From positions 1 through 35,391 of the forward strand of contig JAHDDP010000032.1 in the NCBI GenBank assembly GCA_020629285.1: a stretch of DNA of 35,391 nucleotides. The letters run 5' to 3'. Origin of the DNA: Maribacter sp. GTDB taxonomy: Bacteria; Bacteroidota; Bacteroidia; Flavobacteriales; Flavobacteriaceae. The notes under the pieces are model-generated. The model had not been told where the DNA came from, made no database searches, and saw nothing but the letters and a program-made list of their open reading frames with translations. Within the stretch, counting starts at the first letter, position 1; every line of letters begins with the position of its first letter. This document shows, piece after piece, positions 7,815 through 16,831 of this stretch. Both the position numbers and the translations under genes were made by a program.

Positions 7815-9164
7815 ATGAAGATTATAATTGCTGGTGCTGGGGAAGTAGGCTTTCATTTAGCCAAGTTGCTATCCTATGAGTCACAAGATATTACCTTAAT
7901 CGATTCTAAAAAAGAAAGTCTTGCTTACGCAGATAATCACCTAGATATAAGAGTTTTAAAGGGTGATGCAACTTCTATTGCGGTATTGATTGATGCTCAA
8001 GTGAAAGATTCAGATTTGGTTATTGCGGTAACTTCTTCTGAAACTACGAACTTGACCCTATGCATGCTGGCCAAGCAATTAGGTTGTAAGCGAACCATTG
8101 CCAGAATATCGAATACCGAGTTTATAAAGAATAAAGATCTGTTGAGGTTTTCAGATTTAGGTATAGATGAATTGATTTCTCCAGAAGCTTTAGCGGCAAC
8201 TGAAATTCAGATGCTTTTAAACAAGTCGGCCTTTAACGATACCTATGAATTTGAAGATGGTGAGTTGATAATGGTGGGTGTATCATTATTAAAGTCTGCA
8301 CCATTTGTAGGTAAACAAGTGAAAGAAGCTGCAAAAATTTTCCCGGAATTACACTTTATGCCAATTGCTTTACAGCGTACAGGTACACAGTATACGGTAA
8401 TACCAAGAGGGGATACCCTTTTTAAAGAAGGTGATCAAGTGTATTTTATTACAGTGAAAGAGGGGGTAGATGAGCTGTATAAATTAACAGGTAAAAAGAA
8501 AGCGGAAATCAAGAATGTGATGATTCTTGGTGGTAGTAAAGTGGGTTACAAAACGGCAAGAGATCTTTGTGCTAACAAATTCAACGTAAAGTTGATTGAG
8601 AAGAATAAAGAGAAAGCTTTTGATCTTGCGGATGAGCTGCCAAATGCATTAGTGATCAATGGTGATGGTAGAAATGTTGAATTGCTAGATGAGGAAAGTT
8701 TAGAATCTATGGATGCCTTTATTGCGGTGACCGGAAATTCTGAAACCAATATTATGTCATGCTTGGTGGCAAAGTCAAAGTATATAAAGAAAACTATCGC
8801 CTTGGTTGAGAATATGGATTATTTTCAGCTATCTCACTCAATTGGTATTGATACGTTGATCAATAAAAAGCTTCTTGCCGCAAATAATATATTTAGACAT
8901 ATTCGTAAGGGGGAAGTAGTAGCTTTAATGCGTTTGAATAATTTAAATGCTGAAATTTTAGAATTCATTGTCAAAAGAAACTCTAAGGTAACAGGGGCAA
9001 CTATCAGGGAGTTGGATTTTCCTAAAGCTGCTACAATTGGCGGAGTTGTAAGAGATGGGCAAGGTCATATTGCTCTTGGTGGGTTCAAAATACAGGAAGG
9101 TGATAGGGTAGTAGTTTGTTGTCTGCCTTCAGAGATACCTAAAATAGAACGAATGTTCCTTTAA
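7815..9164 (+). CDS. trkA: Trk potassium uptake system regulatory subunit TrkA
   Basis: TrkA is the cytoplasmic nucleotide-binding gating ring of the TrkH K+ transporter. The 449-residue protein has two RCK units. The first Rossmann motif, GAGEVGFHLAK, is at residues 7-17, and the second, ILGGSKVGYKTARDL, is around residue 240. Each is followed by an RCK_C/TrkA_C domain, for example GVSLLKSAPFVGKQVKEAAK and KVTGATIRELDFPKAA. Length and duplication match the classical TrkA rather than the short KtrA type. It is followed by trkH after a single base, so the two are translated from one transcript. Confidence 0.95.
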   Translation: MKIIIAGAGEVGFHLAKLLSYESQDITLIDSKKESLAYADNHLDIRVLKGDATSIAVLIDAQVKDSDLVIAVTSSETTNLTLCMLAKQLGCKRTIARISNTEFIKNKDLLRFSDLGIDELISPEALAATEIQMLLNKSAFNDTYEFEDGELIMVGVSLLKSAPFVGKQVKEAAKIFPELHFMPIALQRTGTQYTVIPRGDTLFKEGDQVYFITVKEGVDELYKLTGKKKAEIKNVMILGGSKVGYKTARDLCANKFNVKLIEKNKEKAFDLADELPNALVINGDGRNVELLDEESLESMDAFIAVTGNSETNIMSCLVAKSKYIKKTIALVENMDYFQLSHSIGIDTLINKKLLAANNIFRHIRKGEVVALMRLNNLNAEILEFIVKRNSKVTGATIRELDFPKAATIGGVVRDGQGHIALGGFKIQEGDRVVVCCLPSEIPKIERMFL

Positions 9165-9165
9165 G

Positions 9166-10659
9166 ATGCGACTTAATTTAAGAATCATAATTCATATAAT
9201 GGGGCTTCTGTTGTTATGCAATGGGGGCTTTATGCTTTTGGCGGCAGTGGTCAGTGGTATATACCAAGATGGCGCAACGTTAAGCATTGCACTTGCATCT
9301 ATAACCACTATGTTCGTAGGGGTTTTTATGATGTACTATACTAGAGGTCATAAAAAAGAAGTAAAACAGAAAGAAGGTTATATTATCGTAACCTTTGGGT
9401 GGATTGTTATGTCCATTTCTGGGATGTTACCTTATTTATTTTCAGGTGCATTGCCCACGGTAACTAACGCTTTTTTTGAAACTATATCCGGTTATACAAC
9501 AACGGGTGCTTCTATTATGGATGATATAGAAGCAATGCCAGAAGGTATTTTGTTTTGGCGTAGCTTAACCCATTGGATTGGCGGTATGGGTATTATTGTT
9601 TTGGCGATTGCCATATTACCCTTATTAGGAATAGGGGGAATGCAGTTGTTTTCTGCCGAAGCACCAGGGCCTACGGGAGATAAATTGCACCCAAGAATTA
9701 CCGATACGGCAAAACGACTATGGTTGATTTACTTTGGTTATACGGTTGCTGAAACTATTCTGCTTCAAGTTGCGGGAATGTCATTTTTTGATGCAATCAA
9801 TCATGCAATGGCAACATTGTCCACGGGTGGTTTTTCAACCAAAAATGCGAGTGTAGCTTACTATAACGACCAGCCCATGATACAATATATCATCTTATTC
9901 TTTATGTTTTTGGCAGGTAGTAACTTTGTATTAAGTTATTTTGCTTTCAAAGGAAAAGTGCAAAAAGTAATACAAGATGAGGAGTTTAAATATTATTCCG
10001 GTTTTGTAATTGTATTTACCATCATAGTAGCATTGGTAGTTTATTTTCAGGCAAATATCACTGAGCTTACTCCTGGGTATCCTATGGTGTTGGGTAAGGC
10101 GGAAAGTGCATTCAGGCATTCCTTGTTTCAGATAATTTCGGTGATAACTACAACCGGATTTGTAAGTGCTGATTTTACGCAATGGACACCTTTCTTAACC
10201 GTGTTTTTCTTCGGATTGTTCTTCTTAGGAGGTTCGGCAGGATCAACGGCAGGTGGTATCAAAGTAATGCGTCACTTATTGATTATCAAAAATGGGGTTT
10301 TGGAGTTTAAGCGAACATTGCATACGAATGCCATTATACCTGTACGATATAACAATAAGACTGTAAAGGAAAAAATTGTCTATAATATTATTGGGTTCTT
10401 TGTGCTATATATGTTGCTATTCATAATAGGAGCATTAGTGTTGGGCTTTTTAGGGTTAGACTTTGAATCTGCCATTGGTGGTGCGGCATCATCTTTAGGT
10501 AATGTTGGTCCTGCGTTAGGGAGTTTGAACCCTGTGAGCAATTTTAATAGTCTGCCGGATCTGGCAAAATGGTGGTGTGGATTTTTAATGTTAGCAGGTA
10601 GGCTAGAATTATTTACCGTACTTATTTTATTGACACCATATTTCTGGAAAAGAACTTAA
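9166..10659 (+). CDS. trkH: Trk potassium transporter membrane subunit TrkH
   Basis: This 497-residue polytopic membrane protein forms the K+ pore. Four pore-loop filter regions are visible: ETISGYTTTGASIM, ATLSTGGFSTKNAS, ISVITTTGFVSADF and AASSLGNVGPALGS. GGSAGSTAGGIKVMR matches the intramembrane gating loop of the third repeat. The C-terminus (RLELFTVLILLTPYFW) is the family ending, so the protein is complete. It starts one base after the trkA stop and ends before a strong bidirectional terminator at 10683-10717. Confidence 0.95.
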   Translation: MRLNLRIIIHIMGLLLLCNGGFMLLAAVVSGIYQDGATLSIALASITTMFVGVFMMYYTRGHKKEVKQKEGYIIVTFGWIVMSISGMLPYLFSGALPTVTNAFFETISGYTTTGASIMDDIEAMPEGILFWRSLTHWIGGMGIIVLAIAILPLLGIGGMQLFSAEAPGPTGDKLHPRITDTAKRLWLIYFGYTVAETILLQVAGMSFFDAINHAMATLSTGGFSTKNASVAYYNDQPMIQYIILFFMFLAGSNFVLSYFAFKGKVQKVIQDEEFKYYSGFVIVFTIIVALVVYFQANITELTPGYPMVLGKAESAFRHSLFQIISVITTTGFVSADFTQWTPFLTVFFFGLFFLGGSAGSTAGGIKVMRHLLIIKNGVLEFKRTLHTNAIIPVRYNNKTVKEKIVYNIIGFFVLYMLLFIIGALVLGFLGLDFESAIGGAASSLGNVGPALGSLNPVSNFNSLPDLAKWWCGFLMLAGRLELFTVLILLTPYFWKRT

Positions 10660-10682
10660 ATAAAGTAAAATATATCAAGCAT

Positions 10683-10717
10683 AAAAAAAAGTCCCATCAT
10701 TTGATGGGACTTTTTTT
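10683..10717. terminator. Bidirectional intrinsic terminator between trkH and the aminotransferase gene
   Basis: Eight A residues, the stem GTCCCATC/GATGGGAC with a 4-base loop, then seven T residues. The A and T tracts flank the stem symmetrically, so it can end transcription of trkAH from the left and of the desaturase-aminotransferase unit from the right. Confidence 0.9.
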
Positions 10718-10740
10718 ATGTTCTAAAACGGTGTTGAGGT

Positions 10741-11931
10741 TTATTTCAACGCTTCTTTTATTCTTGATATAGCTTCTTTAATTTCTTTAACTGAAGCTGC
10801 GTAAGAAATACGAATACAGTTTCCGTTACCAAAGGCGTCACCTGTTACGGTGGCTACGTTGGCAGCTTCTAATATGTACATTGAAAAATCTGAAGCATTA
10901 TTAATAGTAGTACCATTAAATGTTTTGCCAAAGTAAGCGGTTACATCTGGGTATACATAAAAAGCACCTTCAGGCTCATTACATTTAAATCCTTCAATTT
11001 CATTCAACAGACCCAAAATTAGTTTACGTCTTTCCTTAAATTCATCTACCATGTATTGGATACGGTCTGGTGATTCTTCTAAAGCGGTAATAACGGCACG
11101 CTGAGCAATACAGTTTGCACCACTTGTCACTTGACCTTGTAGTTTGTTTGTTGCACGTGCAATATAAGCAGGAGCACCAATGTAACCAATACGCCATCCT
11201 GTCATTGCAAATGCTTTAGCAACTCCGTTTACGGTAACGGTACGATCATACATGTCATCAAACTCTGCCATTGAAGCATGTGCGGTAACACCATAATTAA
11301 TATGCTCGTAAATTTCATCACTTACCACAATAATTTGAGGGTGGTTCTTAAGAACATCTGCAAGTGCACGTAATTCCTCTTTGCTATAAATAGATCCGCT
11401 TGGGTTACAAGGGGAACTATACCATAACATTTTTGTTTTAGGTGTAATTGCTGCCTCTAACTGTTCGGGAGTCATTTTAAAATCGTTCTCCAAAGAAGTA
11501 GAAACTTCAACTGGTTCACCATCCGCTAATTTTACAATATCGCTATAGCTAACCCAGTAAGGGCATGGCAATATAACTTCGTCACCTGGATTCAAAATAA
11601 CCTGGGCAACATTATATAGTGCCTGCTTTGCTCCTGTAGAGACTACAATTTGAGAAGGTTCATAACTAAGATTGTTATCTCTCTTAAATTTAGTGATAAT
11701 AGCCTTTTTAAGCTCTACATAGCCATCAACCGGAGTATAGGAATTATAATCATCATTTACTGCTTGTATTGCAGCGTCCTTAATATAATCTGGAGTGTTG
11801 AAGTCCGGTTCCCCTAAACTCAAACCAATTATATCTTTTCCTTGTGCTCTTAATTCACGGGCCTTAGCGGCCATTTCCAAAGTAGCTGACGGTGTAACCC
11901 TATTAATTCTGTCCGAAAGTTGATTGCTCAT
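10741..11931 (-). CDS. Class I PLP-dependent aminotransferase (aspartate aminotransferase type)
   Basis: This 396-residue fold-type I aminotransferase belongs to the bacterial subgroup Ib of aspartate aminotransferases. The Schiff-base lysine is Lys239 in VNGVAKAFAMTGWRIGY. Other conserved sites are SLGEPDFNTPDYI, the PLP contacts SSPCNPSGS and VVSDEIYEHI, and the C-terminal substrate arginine in NCIRISYAAS. It probably exchanges aspartate or glutamate with oxaloacetate or 2-oxoglutarate, though prephenate or other acceptors cannot be excluded. It starts 15 bases after the desaturase stop on the same strand, so they share a transcript that ends at the terminator at 10683-10717. Confidence 0.92.
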   Translation of the reverse strand: MSNQLSDRINRVTPSATLEMAAKARELRAQGKDIIGLSLGEPDFNTPDYIKDAAIQAVNDDYNSYTPVDGYVELKKAIITKFKRDNNLSYEPSQIVVSTGAKQALYNVAQVILNPGDEVILPCPYWVSYSDIVKLADGEPVEVSTSLENDFKMTPEQLEAAITPKTKMLWYSSPCNPSGSIYSKEELRALADVLKNHPQIIVVSDEIYEHINYGVTAHASMAEFDDMYDRTVTVNGVAKAFAMTGWRIGYIGAPAYIARATNKLQGQVTSGANCIAQRAVITALEESPDRIQYMVDEFKERRKLILGLLNEIEGFKCNEPEGAFYVYPDVTAYFGKTFNGTTINNASDFSMYILEAANVATVTGDAFGNGNCIRISYAASVKEIKEAISRIKEALK

Positions 11932-11946
11932 GGTTGCTTTAAATTT

Positions 11947-13047
11947 CTAGTATTGTAATGTAGGCTCCTTGCCTAATTCTTTTAAATGCTTGAAGTGCGA
12001 AATTATAGCTTTTCTAGTAGTTTTATACTCGTGATATGGTAAATTAAATTCCTGTGCCGTCTGTTTCACAATTTTTGAAATTTTTGTGTAATGTACATGG
12101 CTAATGTTAGGGAATATATGGTGTTCAACTTGATGGTTCAATCCGCCGGTAAACCAATTTACTATTCTGTTTTTGGTTCCAAAATTTACAGTGGTAAACA
12201 GTTGGTGAATAGCCCAAGTGTTTTTCATGGTGCCAGATTCATCGGGTAAAGGGGTGTCCGCATCATCAACGATATGTGCAAGTTGAAAAACAACGCTAAG
12301 AATTACACCAGCAACGTAATGCATTAAAAAGAACCCTATTAATATTTTCCACCAAGCAATATCTAAAATAAGCATGGGTAGTACGATCCAAATAGTGATG
12401 TACAAAATTTTGGTAATGATAAGTGTACTCCAGTTCAAGGTAGCACTAGGTAGTTTTCCGTAAGATAATTTACGCTTCATGTAGCGGTACATCTGTTGAA
12501 AATCTGTGGTGATTGCCCAGTTGAAAGTCAAAAGACCATAAAGAAATACAGAATAAAAATGTTGAAATCTATGGTGTTTCTTCCATTCGGCATGTTTGGA
12601 AAAACGTAAAATTCTGCCGGCTTCCATGTCCTCATCATGTTCATGAATGTTGGTATAGGTATGGTGAAGTACATTGTGTTGTACTTGCCAGTTATAAACA
12701 TTACCTGCTAAGATGTAAATACTACTTCCCATTAATTTATTTACCCATTTTTTATTGGAATAAGCTCCATGGTTACCGTCATGCATAACGTTCATGCCAA
12801 CACCGGCCATGCCTATACCCATAACTATGGTCAAAAGAACATTGGCCCAGTTGGGTAGACCTAAGGTCAAAATCAAAAAATAGGGGGCAAGAAACAAAGC
12901 GAACATGATTACCGTTTTAAGGTGTAATCGCCAATTACCTGTTTTTTTAAGTTTATTTGTTTTAAAGTATTCGTTAACTCTGCTGTTTAAAGTTTTGAAG
13001 AACTTTGCAGAATCAGTTCTAGGGAAACGAATGGTATTTTGTTCCAT
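11947..13047 (-). CDS. Membrane fatty acid desaturase (acyl-CoA/linoleoyl-CoA desaturase type)
   Basis: This is a 366-residue integral membrane di-iron desaturase with all three histidine boxes: HDGNH (residues 89-93), HNVLHH (124-129) and QVEHH (306-310). The glutamine-led third box places it with acyl-lipid or acyl-CoA desaturases of the DesA3/front-end group. Hydrophobic spans lie at about 45-90, 107-120 and 207-255. The enzyme introduces a double bond into a membrane fatty acyl chain using O2 and reduced ferredoxin or cytochrome, and probably adjusts fluidity; its regiospecificity cannot be told from sequence. It heads a unit with the downstream aminotransferase gene and is divergent from rsmG. 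Confidence 0.92.
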   Translation of the reverse strand: MEQNTIRFPRTDSAKFFKTLNSRVNEYFKTNKLKKTGNWRLHLKTVIMFALFLAPYFLILTLGLPNWANVLLTIVMGIGMAGVGMNVMHDGNHGAYSNKKWVNKLMGSSIYILAGNVYNWQVQHNVLHHTYTNIHEHDEDMEAGRILRFSKHAEWKKHHRFQHFYSVFLYGLLTFNWAITTDFQQMYRYMKRKLSYGKLPSATLNWSTLIITKILYITIWIVLPMLILDIAWWKILIGFFLMHYVAGVILSVVFQLAHIVDDADTPLPDESGTMKNTWAIHQLFTTVNFGTKNRIVNWFTGGLNHQVEHHIFPNISHVHYTKISKIVKQTAQEFNLPYHEYKTTRKAIISHFKHLKELGKEPTLQY

Positions 13048-13094
13048 AATTCGGTAATCTTTTACTTAATATAATGTAATTGAATCTATAATAG

Positions 13095-13125
13095 TTTGAT
13101 AGCTTAATTAAAAGCCAAATCTTTG
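13095..13125 (+). promoter_or_regulatory. rsmG promoter, TTTG-N19-AATCTTTG
   Basis: TTTG at 13095-13098 and AATCTTTG at 13118-13125 are separated by 19 bases. This matches the TTTG-N19-TAnnTTTG consensus with one mismatch and predicts a leader of about 37 nt before the rsmG ATG. Confidence 0.6.
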
Positions 13126-13156
13126 CACTAGTGAATATACTAATTAAATCTATTTA

Positions 13157-13164
13157 CAAATATA
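13157..13164 (-). promoter_or_regulatory. Possible -7 box TATATTTG for the desaturase gene
   Basis: An exact TAnnTTTG match on the minus strand, 110 bases before the desaturase ATG and just upstream of rsmG. There is no -33 match at 19 bases. AT-rich sequence here makes a chance match plausible. Confidence 0.3.
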
Positions 13165-13167
13165 CGG

Positions 13168-13803
13168 ATGACTGCTGAAATCATATTTGAAAATTTTCCC
13201 AATTTATCTGAACATCAGAAACAATTGTTTGAAAAACTAGAGGAATTATATAAAGATTGGAATCAAAAAATCAATGTGGTTTCAAGAAAAGATATAGATG
13301 AACTCTACTTAAGGCATGTTTTGCATTCCTTGGGGATAGCAAAGTTTATAGAGTTTAAGGATGGCTCATCTATACTTGATGTTGGAACAGGCGGTGGTTT
13401 TCCTGGTATACCTTTGGCAATTTTATTTCCTGAAGTACACTTTACATTAGTGGATTCTATAGGAAAAAAAATAAAAGTTGTAAATGAGGTGGTTGATGGC
13501 CTACAATTAACAAATGTTACCACCATAAACGCTAGGGTAGAAGAGATACCTGGTAAATTCGATTTTATTGTCAGTAGAGCTGTGGCGGCTATGCCCACTT
13601 TTGTACACTGGATAAAAGGGAAAATTAAAAAGGAATCTAAACACCCTGTTCGTAATGGGATATTGTATTTAAAAGGTGGTGATTTAAAGGAAGAATTAAA
13701 AGATTATAGAACGGCTGAAATTTATAATTTGACCGATTATTTTAAAGAAGATTTCTTTGAGACAAAGAAAATGGTCTATTTGCCGTTAAAGTATAAAGGG
13801 TAA
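13168..13803 (+). CDS. rsmG: 16S rRNA (guanine-527-N7)-methyltransferase
   Basis: RsmG (GidB) methylates G527 in the 530 loop of 16S rRNA. The 211-residue protein has the family features: WNQKINVVSRKDIDELYLRH near residue 31, the SAM motif SILDVGTGGGFPGIPLAI at 68-85, TLVDSIGKKIKVV, and FDFIVSRAVA with the conserved arginine. Length is normal. It stands alone on the plus strand with its own promoter (13095-13125), and the inverted repeat at 14045-14080 could serve as a distant terminator. Confidence 0.95.
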   Translation: MTAEIIFENFPNLSEHQKQLFEKLEELYKDWNQKINVVSRKDIDELYLRHVLHSLGIAKFIEFKDGSSILDVGTGGGFPGIPLAILFPEVHFTLVDSIGKKIKVVNEVVDGLQLTNVTTINARVEEIPGKFDFIVSRAVAAMPTFVHWIKGKIKKESKHPVRNGILYLKGGDLKEELKDYRTAEIYNLTDYFKEDFFETKKMVYLPLKYKG

Positions 13804-14044
13804 GTCTTTTAAAGTAGAAAAGAACTGTAATAAGCTTTCTTGTATTTACGGGCAAATTCTTTTAAATAATTCCAAGTGTGAATCTGAATACATGTAATGT
13901 GTAATCTAATACTGTTGATAGTCATAAGCAATTGATTTTAAATGAAGTACAAATTTCAGGAAATTACCCTGAGTTTACAATTAATTAACGTTAAATTTAC
14001 ATTGATATTGTATTCGATAGGTGTTAATGTTTCTTAATTAATAT
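13804..14044. other. Intergenic stretch without a supported gene
   Basis: This AT-rich sequence between rsmG and the terminator carries no convincing gene. The longest minus-strand frame worth noting encodes 38 residues (13809-13925) and lacks a recognisable homologue or ribosome-binding site. An imperfect palindrome around ATTAACGTTAAA near 13983-13995 is visible but has no assigned role. Confidence 0.5.
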
Positions 14045-14080
14045 AAAATGCCCGATAACTAAAAAGTTAACGGGCATTTT
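14045..14080. terminator. Intrinsic terminator for the DinB-like gene (and rsmG read-through)
   Basis: The arms AAAATGCCCGATAACT and AGTTAACGGGCATTTT are complementary except for one internal mismatch, with a 4-base A loop. The A-rich and T-rich ends allow function in both directions. It lies 19 bases beyond the stop of the DinB-like gene on the minus strand. Confidence 0.8.
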
Positions 14081-14098
14081 ATAGGGGATTGCAAAAGC

Positions 14099-14611
14099 TT
14101 ATTTACTCCATGGTGGTACCACATTATTACTTCTTGCATAAGCAATGAGTTGACCTTTGTGTTCTCCGTTATGCTCCATGATAGCTAATAGTCCGCCTAG
14201 TTTATTAGACTTCATAAAACCGAAATCAACCTCGTCGTTTAAAGTTCCATCTTCTACTTTAATGATGTTTTCAAGAACGAATTCGTTCGATTTTTTAAGT
14301 GCAGCAATGATGTTTTCTTTTCCGGTGATTTTACCAAGATTCATAACATCGACATCTTCTGGTGGTGCGAATCCTAATTTAGAAGCTAAAAAATAATTAC
14401 CACCTGCAACATGTAGCAAGGCTTCACCTACGGAACTGATGCCTTCTGCTGGTCTCCAATCATATTTATCTTCAGGGAAAGCTTCGGCTAGTTGTATCAC
14501 TTGAGATTGATTTCCAGCTAAAACCGCTTTAATCGTGGTTTGTGTTAGTTCTTCTTGTGCATAAGAAAAGCAGCCTGCAAATAAGACTGCTGCGAGTAAT
14601 AACTTTTTCAT
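14099..14611 (-). CDS. Exported DinB-family (YfiT-like) putative metalloenzyme
   Basis: This 170-residue protein begins with a signal peptide (MKKLLLAAVLFAGCFSYAQ) followed by a DinB four-helix bundle. The three metal ligands expected of the superfamily are present: His67 in EALLHVAGGN, and His147 and His151 in MEHNGEHKGQL. Characterised relatives are metal-dependent thiol S-transferases or hydrolases of the cytoplasm; a secreted form implies a periplasmic role and a different substrate. This family is unrelated to DNA polymerase IV, which shares the name. It has its own terminator at 14045-14080 and lies downstream of the pruA terminator, so it is probably monocistronic. Confidence 0.85.
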   Translation of the reverse strand: MKKLLLAAVLFAGCFSYAQEELTQTTIKAVLAGNQSQVIQLAEAFPEDKYDWRPAEGISSVGEALLHVAGGNYFLASKLGFAPPEDVDVMNLGKITGKENIIAALKKSNEFVLENIIKVEDGTLNDEVDFGFMKSNKLGGLLAIMEHNGEHKGQLIAYARSNNVVPPWSK

Positions 14612-14686
14612 AATTAGTGTGTTAAGGTTGTTAAAAGTAATTTGTAATACTTGTAATTTAAGCTAAAAGTAGCGTTATGTCAAAAA

Positions 14687-14712
14687 AAAGGCTGAATTTA
14701 CATTCAGCCTTT
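14687..14712 (-). terminator. Intrinsic terminator after pruA
   Basis: A perfect 11-bp stem AAAGGCTGAAT/ATTCAGCCTTT with a 4-base loop. On the minus strand it is followed by a run of T residues (complement of the A run at 14682-14689). It lies 18 bases past the pruA stop. Confidence 0.88.
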
Positions 14713-14729
14713 AAAGTTGCTTTTTTTTT

Positions 14730-16358
14730 TTATCCTAAAAACGGATACCTGTAATCTACAGGGGTAACAAAAGTCTCTTTGATCAATCTTGGAGAAACCC
14801 AACGTAAAAGGTTTTGAGCTGATCCAGCCTTATCGTTTGTTCCAGATGCTCTTGCGCCACCAAATGGTTGTTGGCCAACAACGGCACCTGTAGGTTTGTC
14901 ATTAATATAGAAGTTACCTGCACAGTTTTGTAATGCTTTTGTAGCTTCGTCAATAGCATATCTGTCTTGTGAAAGTACAGCGCCAGTAAGTGCGTACTCA
15001 GAAGTGCCATCAATTAATTGTAATGTTTCGCTCCAATCTTTGTCATCATAAACATAAATTGTAACTACAGGGCCGAATAATTCAGTTTCCATAGTAGTGT
15101 ATTTAGGATCTGTTGTTAAGATAACCGTTGGTTCAATGAAGTACCCTTTAGATTTGTCAAAAGAACCACCTGCATATATTTCGGCATTTTCATCTTCTTT
15201 AGCCTGCGTAATGTACTTCGCTAATTTGTCAAAAGAACCTTCGTGAATAACAGCGGTAATAAAGTTGCTCATATCTTCAGGCGAACCTGGTTTGTTGAAA
15301 GATGCAATATCGGCCTTAACAAATTCTAGAATCTCTTTAGAAGTAGATTTTGGTAAATATACTCTTGAGGCAGCACTACATTTTTGACCTTGAAATTCAA
15401 ATGCACCTCTAGAAATAGCCGTTGCTACTTGTTTAGTATTAGCGGTAGGATGTGCAAGAATAAAATCTTTACCACCAGTTTCGCCAACTATTTTCGGGTA
15501 TGTTTTGTAGGTGTGTATGTTGTTTCCTATCTGTTTCCAAAGTTCTTTGAAGACATGTGTCGAACCCGTAAAGTGTAGTCCGGCAAAGTCAGGGCTGCTT
15601 AGTACAGTATCGGTAATCATAACCGGGTCGCCGTACACTACGTTTATAACTCCATCAGGTAAACCTGCTTCTTTGAAAATATCGACAATAACTTTTGCAG
15701 AGAAAATTTGAGAATCACTAGGTTTCCATACCACAACGTTACCCATCATAGCTGCGCTTGCAGGAAGGTTACCGGCTATGGCCGTAAAGTTAAATGGGGT
15801 AATAGCGTAAACAAATCCTTCTAATGGACGATATTCCACTCTGTTCCAAATACCTTCGGCAGAGTCTGGTTGCTCGGCATAAATTTGAGACATGTATTCT
15901 ACGTTAAAACGTAAAAAGTCAATTAACTCGCATGCGGCATCTATTTCTGCTTGGTGAATGTTTTTAGATTGTGCGATCATAGTGGCCGCGTTGATCTTTG
16001 CACGGTAAGGTCCGGCAATCAGCTCGGCTGCTTTTAAGAAAATTGCAGCACGCTGTTCCCAAGTTAAATTTGCCCATGCATCTCTTGACGCCAAGCAATT
16101 ATCAATGGCAGACTGTACATTTTCTTTGTTTGCAGTGTGGTAAGTACCAACAATGTGCTTGTGATCATGTGGTGGGGACATTGGCTTGGTATTGCCAGTG
16201 CGTACCTCTTCAGAACCAATGTACATAGGTACATCTATCTTGTCGTTGAAATATGCTTTGTATTGTTCCAAAACTGCTTCTCTTTCAGGAGATCCAGGAG
16301 CATAGCCTTTAATTGGTTCATTAAATGCTGCAGGAACTTGAAAAAATCCTTTACCCAT
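14730..16358 (-). CDS. pruA: L-glutamate gamma-semialdehyde (P5C) dehydrogenase
   Basis: This 542-residue aldehyde dehydrogenase oxidises glutamate semialdehyde (from pyrroline-5-carboxylate) to glutamate with NAD+, the second step of proline catabolism. Catalytic Cys327 lies in EFQGQKCSAASRVYLP and general-base Glu293 in KIVGETGGKDF. The nucleotide-binding segments VVWKPSDSQ and LHFTGSTHVFK are visible, and the N-terminus (NEPIKGYAPGSPERE) matches the stand-alone P5CDH subfamily rather than PutA fusions. No proline dehydrogenase gene is in the window. It has its own -7 box (16388-16395) and terminator. Confidence 0.95.
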   Translation of the reverse strand: MGKGFFQVPAAFNEPIKGYAPGSPEREAVLEQYKAYFNDKIDVPMYIGSEEVRTGNTKPMSPPHDHKHIVGTYHTANKENVQSAIDNCLASRDAWANLTWEQRAAIFLKAAELIAGPYRAKINAATMIAQSKNIHQAEIDAACELIDFLRFNVEYMSQIYAEQPDSAEGIWNRVEYRPLEGFVYAITPFNFTAIAGNLPASAAMMGNVVVWKPSDSQIFSAKVIVDIFKEAGLPDGVINVVYGDPVMITDTVLSSPDFAGLHFTGSTHVFKELWKQIGNNIHTYKTYPKIVGETGGKDFILAHPTANTKQVATAISRGAFEFQGQKCSAASRVYLPKSTSKEILEFVKADIASFNKPGSPEDMSNFITAVIHEGSFDKLAKYITQAKEDENAEIYAGGSFDKSKGYFIEPTVILTTDPKYTTMETELFGPVVTIYVYDDKDWSETLQLIDGTSEYALTGAVLSQDRYAIDEATKALQNCAGNFYINDKPTGAVVGQQPFGGARASGTNDKAGSAQNLLRWVSPRLIKETFVTPVDYRYPFLG

Positions 16359-16387
16359 TGTCTAAATTTTTATATTAAAAAGTTGAC

Positions 16388-16395
16388 CAAAGGTA
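16388..16395 (-). promoter_or_regulatory. -7 box TACCTTTG upstream of pruA
   Basis: An exact TAnnTTTG match on the minus strand, 30 bases before the pruA ATG, giving a leader near 23 nt. It separates pruA from the upstream apaG unit. No clear -33 TTTG. Confidence 0.5.
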
Positions 16396-16439
16396 CTAAA
16401 AGGGTATTGGACTAAAAACTATTGGAGGTGTATTTGGCT

Positions 16440-16829
16440 TTAGTTTAAAGCAAAAGGTGCGCTAAATTTGAAAGTTGGAATATAGACCCTGAATTTTTCA
16501 GTACTATCCATGGTAACCATATTATAATGACCTTTCATTGCACCGATCGGTGAGGTAAGTAAGCAGCCAGAGTTATAAGTGTGAGATTCGCCGGGTTGAA
16601 TTACTGGTTTTTTACCAATAACACCTTCGCCGTCTAAAGTTTCCATATCATTTAAAGAATCGTATATTTTCCAATGACGAGAGGTTAATTGTACGGCGTC
16701 TTTACTTTGGTTCTCAATTGTAATTGTATACCCGAAAGCATAATGCATTTTGTAGTTTTTGAAGAATGTACCTTCAAAAGTAGTCTGAACCGAAATTTTT
16801 ATGCCTTTTGTAACCTGTGTTATCATCAT
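16440..16829 (-). CDS. apaG: ApaG/DUF525 domain protein
   Basis: This 129-residue protein is a single ApaG domain, a fibronectin-III-like beta sandwich. Family features are FGYTITIENQSKDAVQLTSR, HWKIYDSLN, the glycine-rich LDGEGVIGKKPVIQPGE and GCLLTSPIGAMKGHY. ApaG is linked genetically to Co2+/Mg2+ homeostasis in enterobacteria and the fold binds pyrophosphate-like ligands in some homologues, but its biochemical role is unsettled. It begins 2 bases after the DUF3667 gene and is the last gene of a three-gene unit. Confidence 0.93.
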   Translation of the reverse strand: MMITQVTKGIKISVQTTFEGTFFKNYKMHYAFGYTITIENQSKDAVQLTSRHWKIYDSLNDMETLDGEGVIGKKPVIQPGESHTYNSGCLLTSPIGAMKGHYNMVTMDSTEKFRVYIPTFKFSAPFALN

Positions 16830-16831
16830 AT

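Noticed and set aside
13809-13925. 38-codon minus-strand frame ending WNYLKEFARKYKKAYYSSFLL
   Set aside because: The frame is intact and basic, but it has no recognised homologue, no ribosome-binding site and no -7 box. It is too short to accept on this evidence.
14783-16228. Several open frames on the other strand or in other frames within pruA
   Set aside because: They lie wholly inside a complete, well-conserved pruA and have no signal, family motif or start context of their own.
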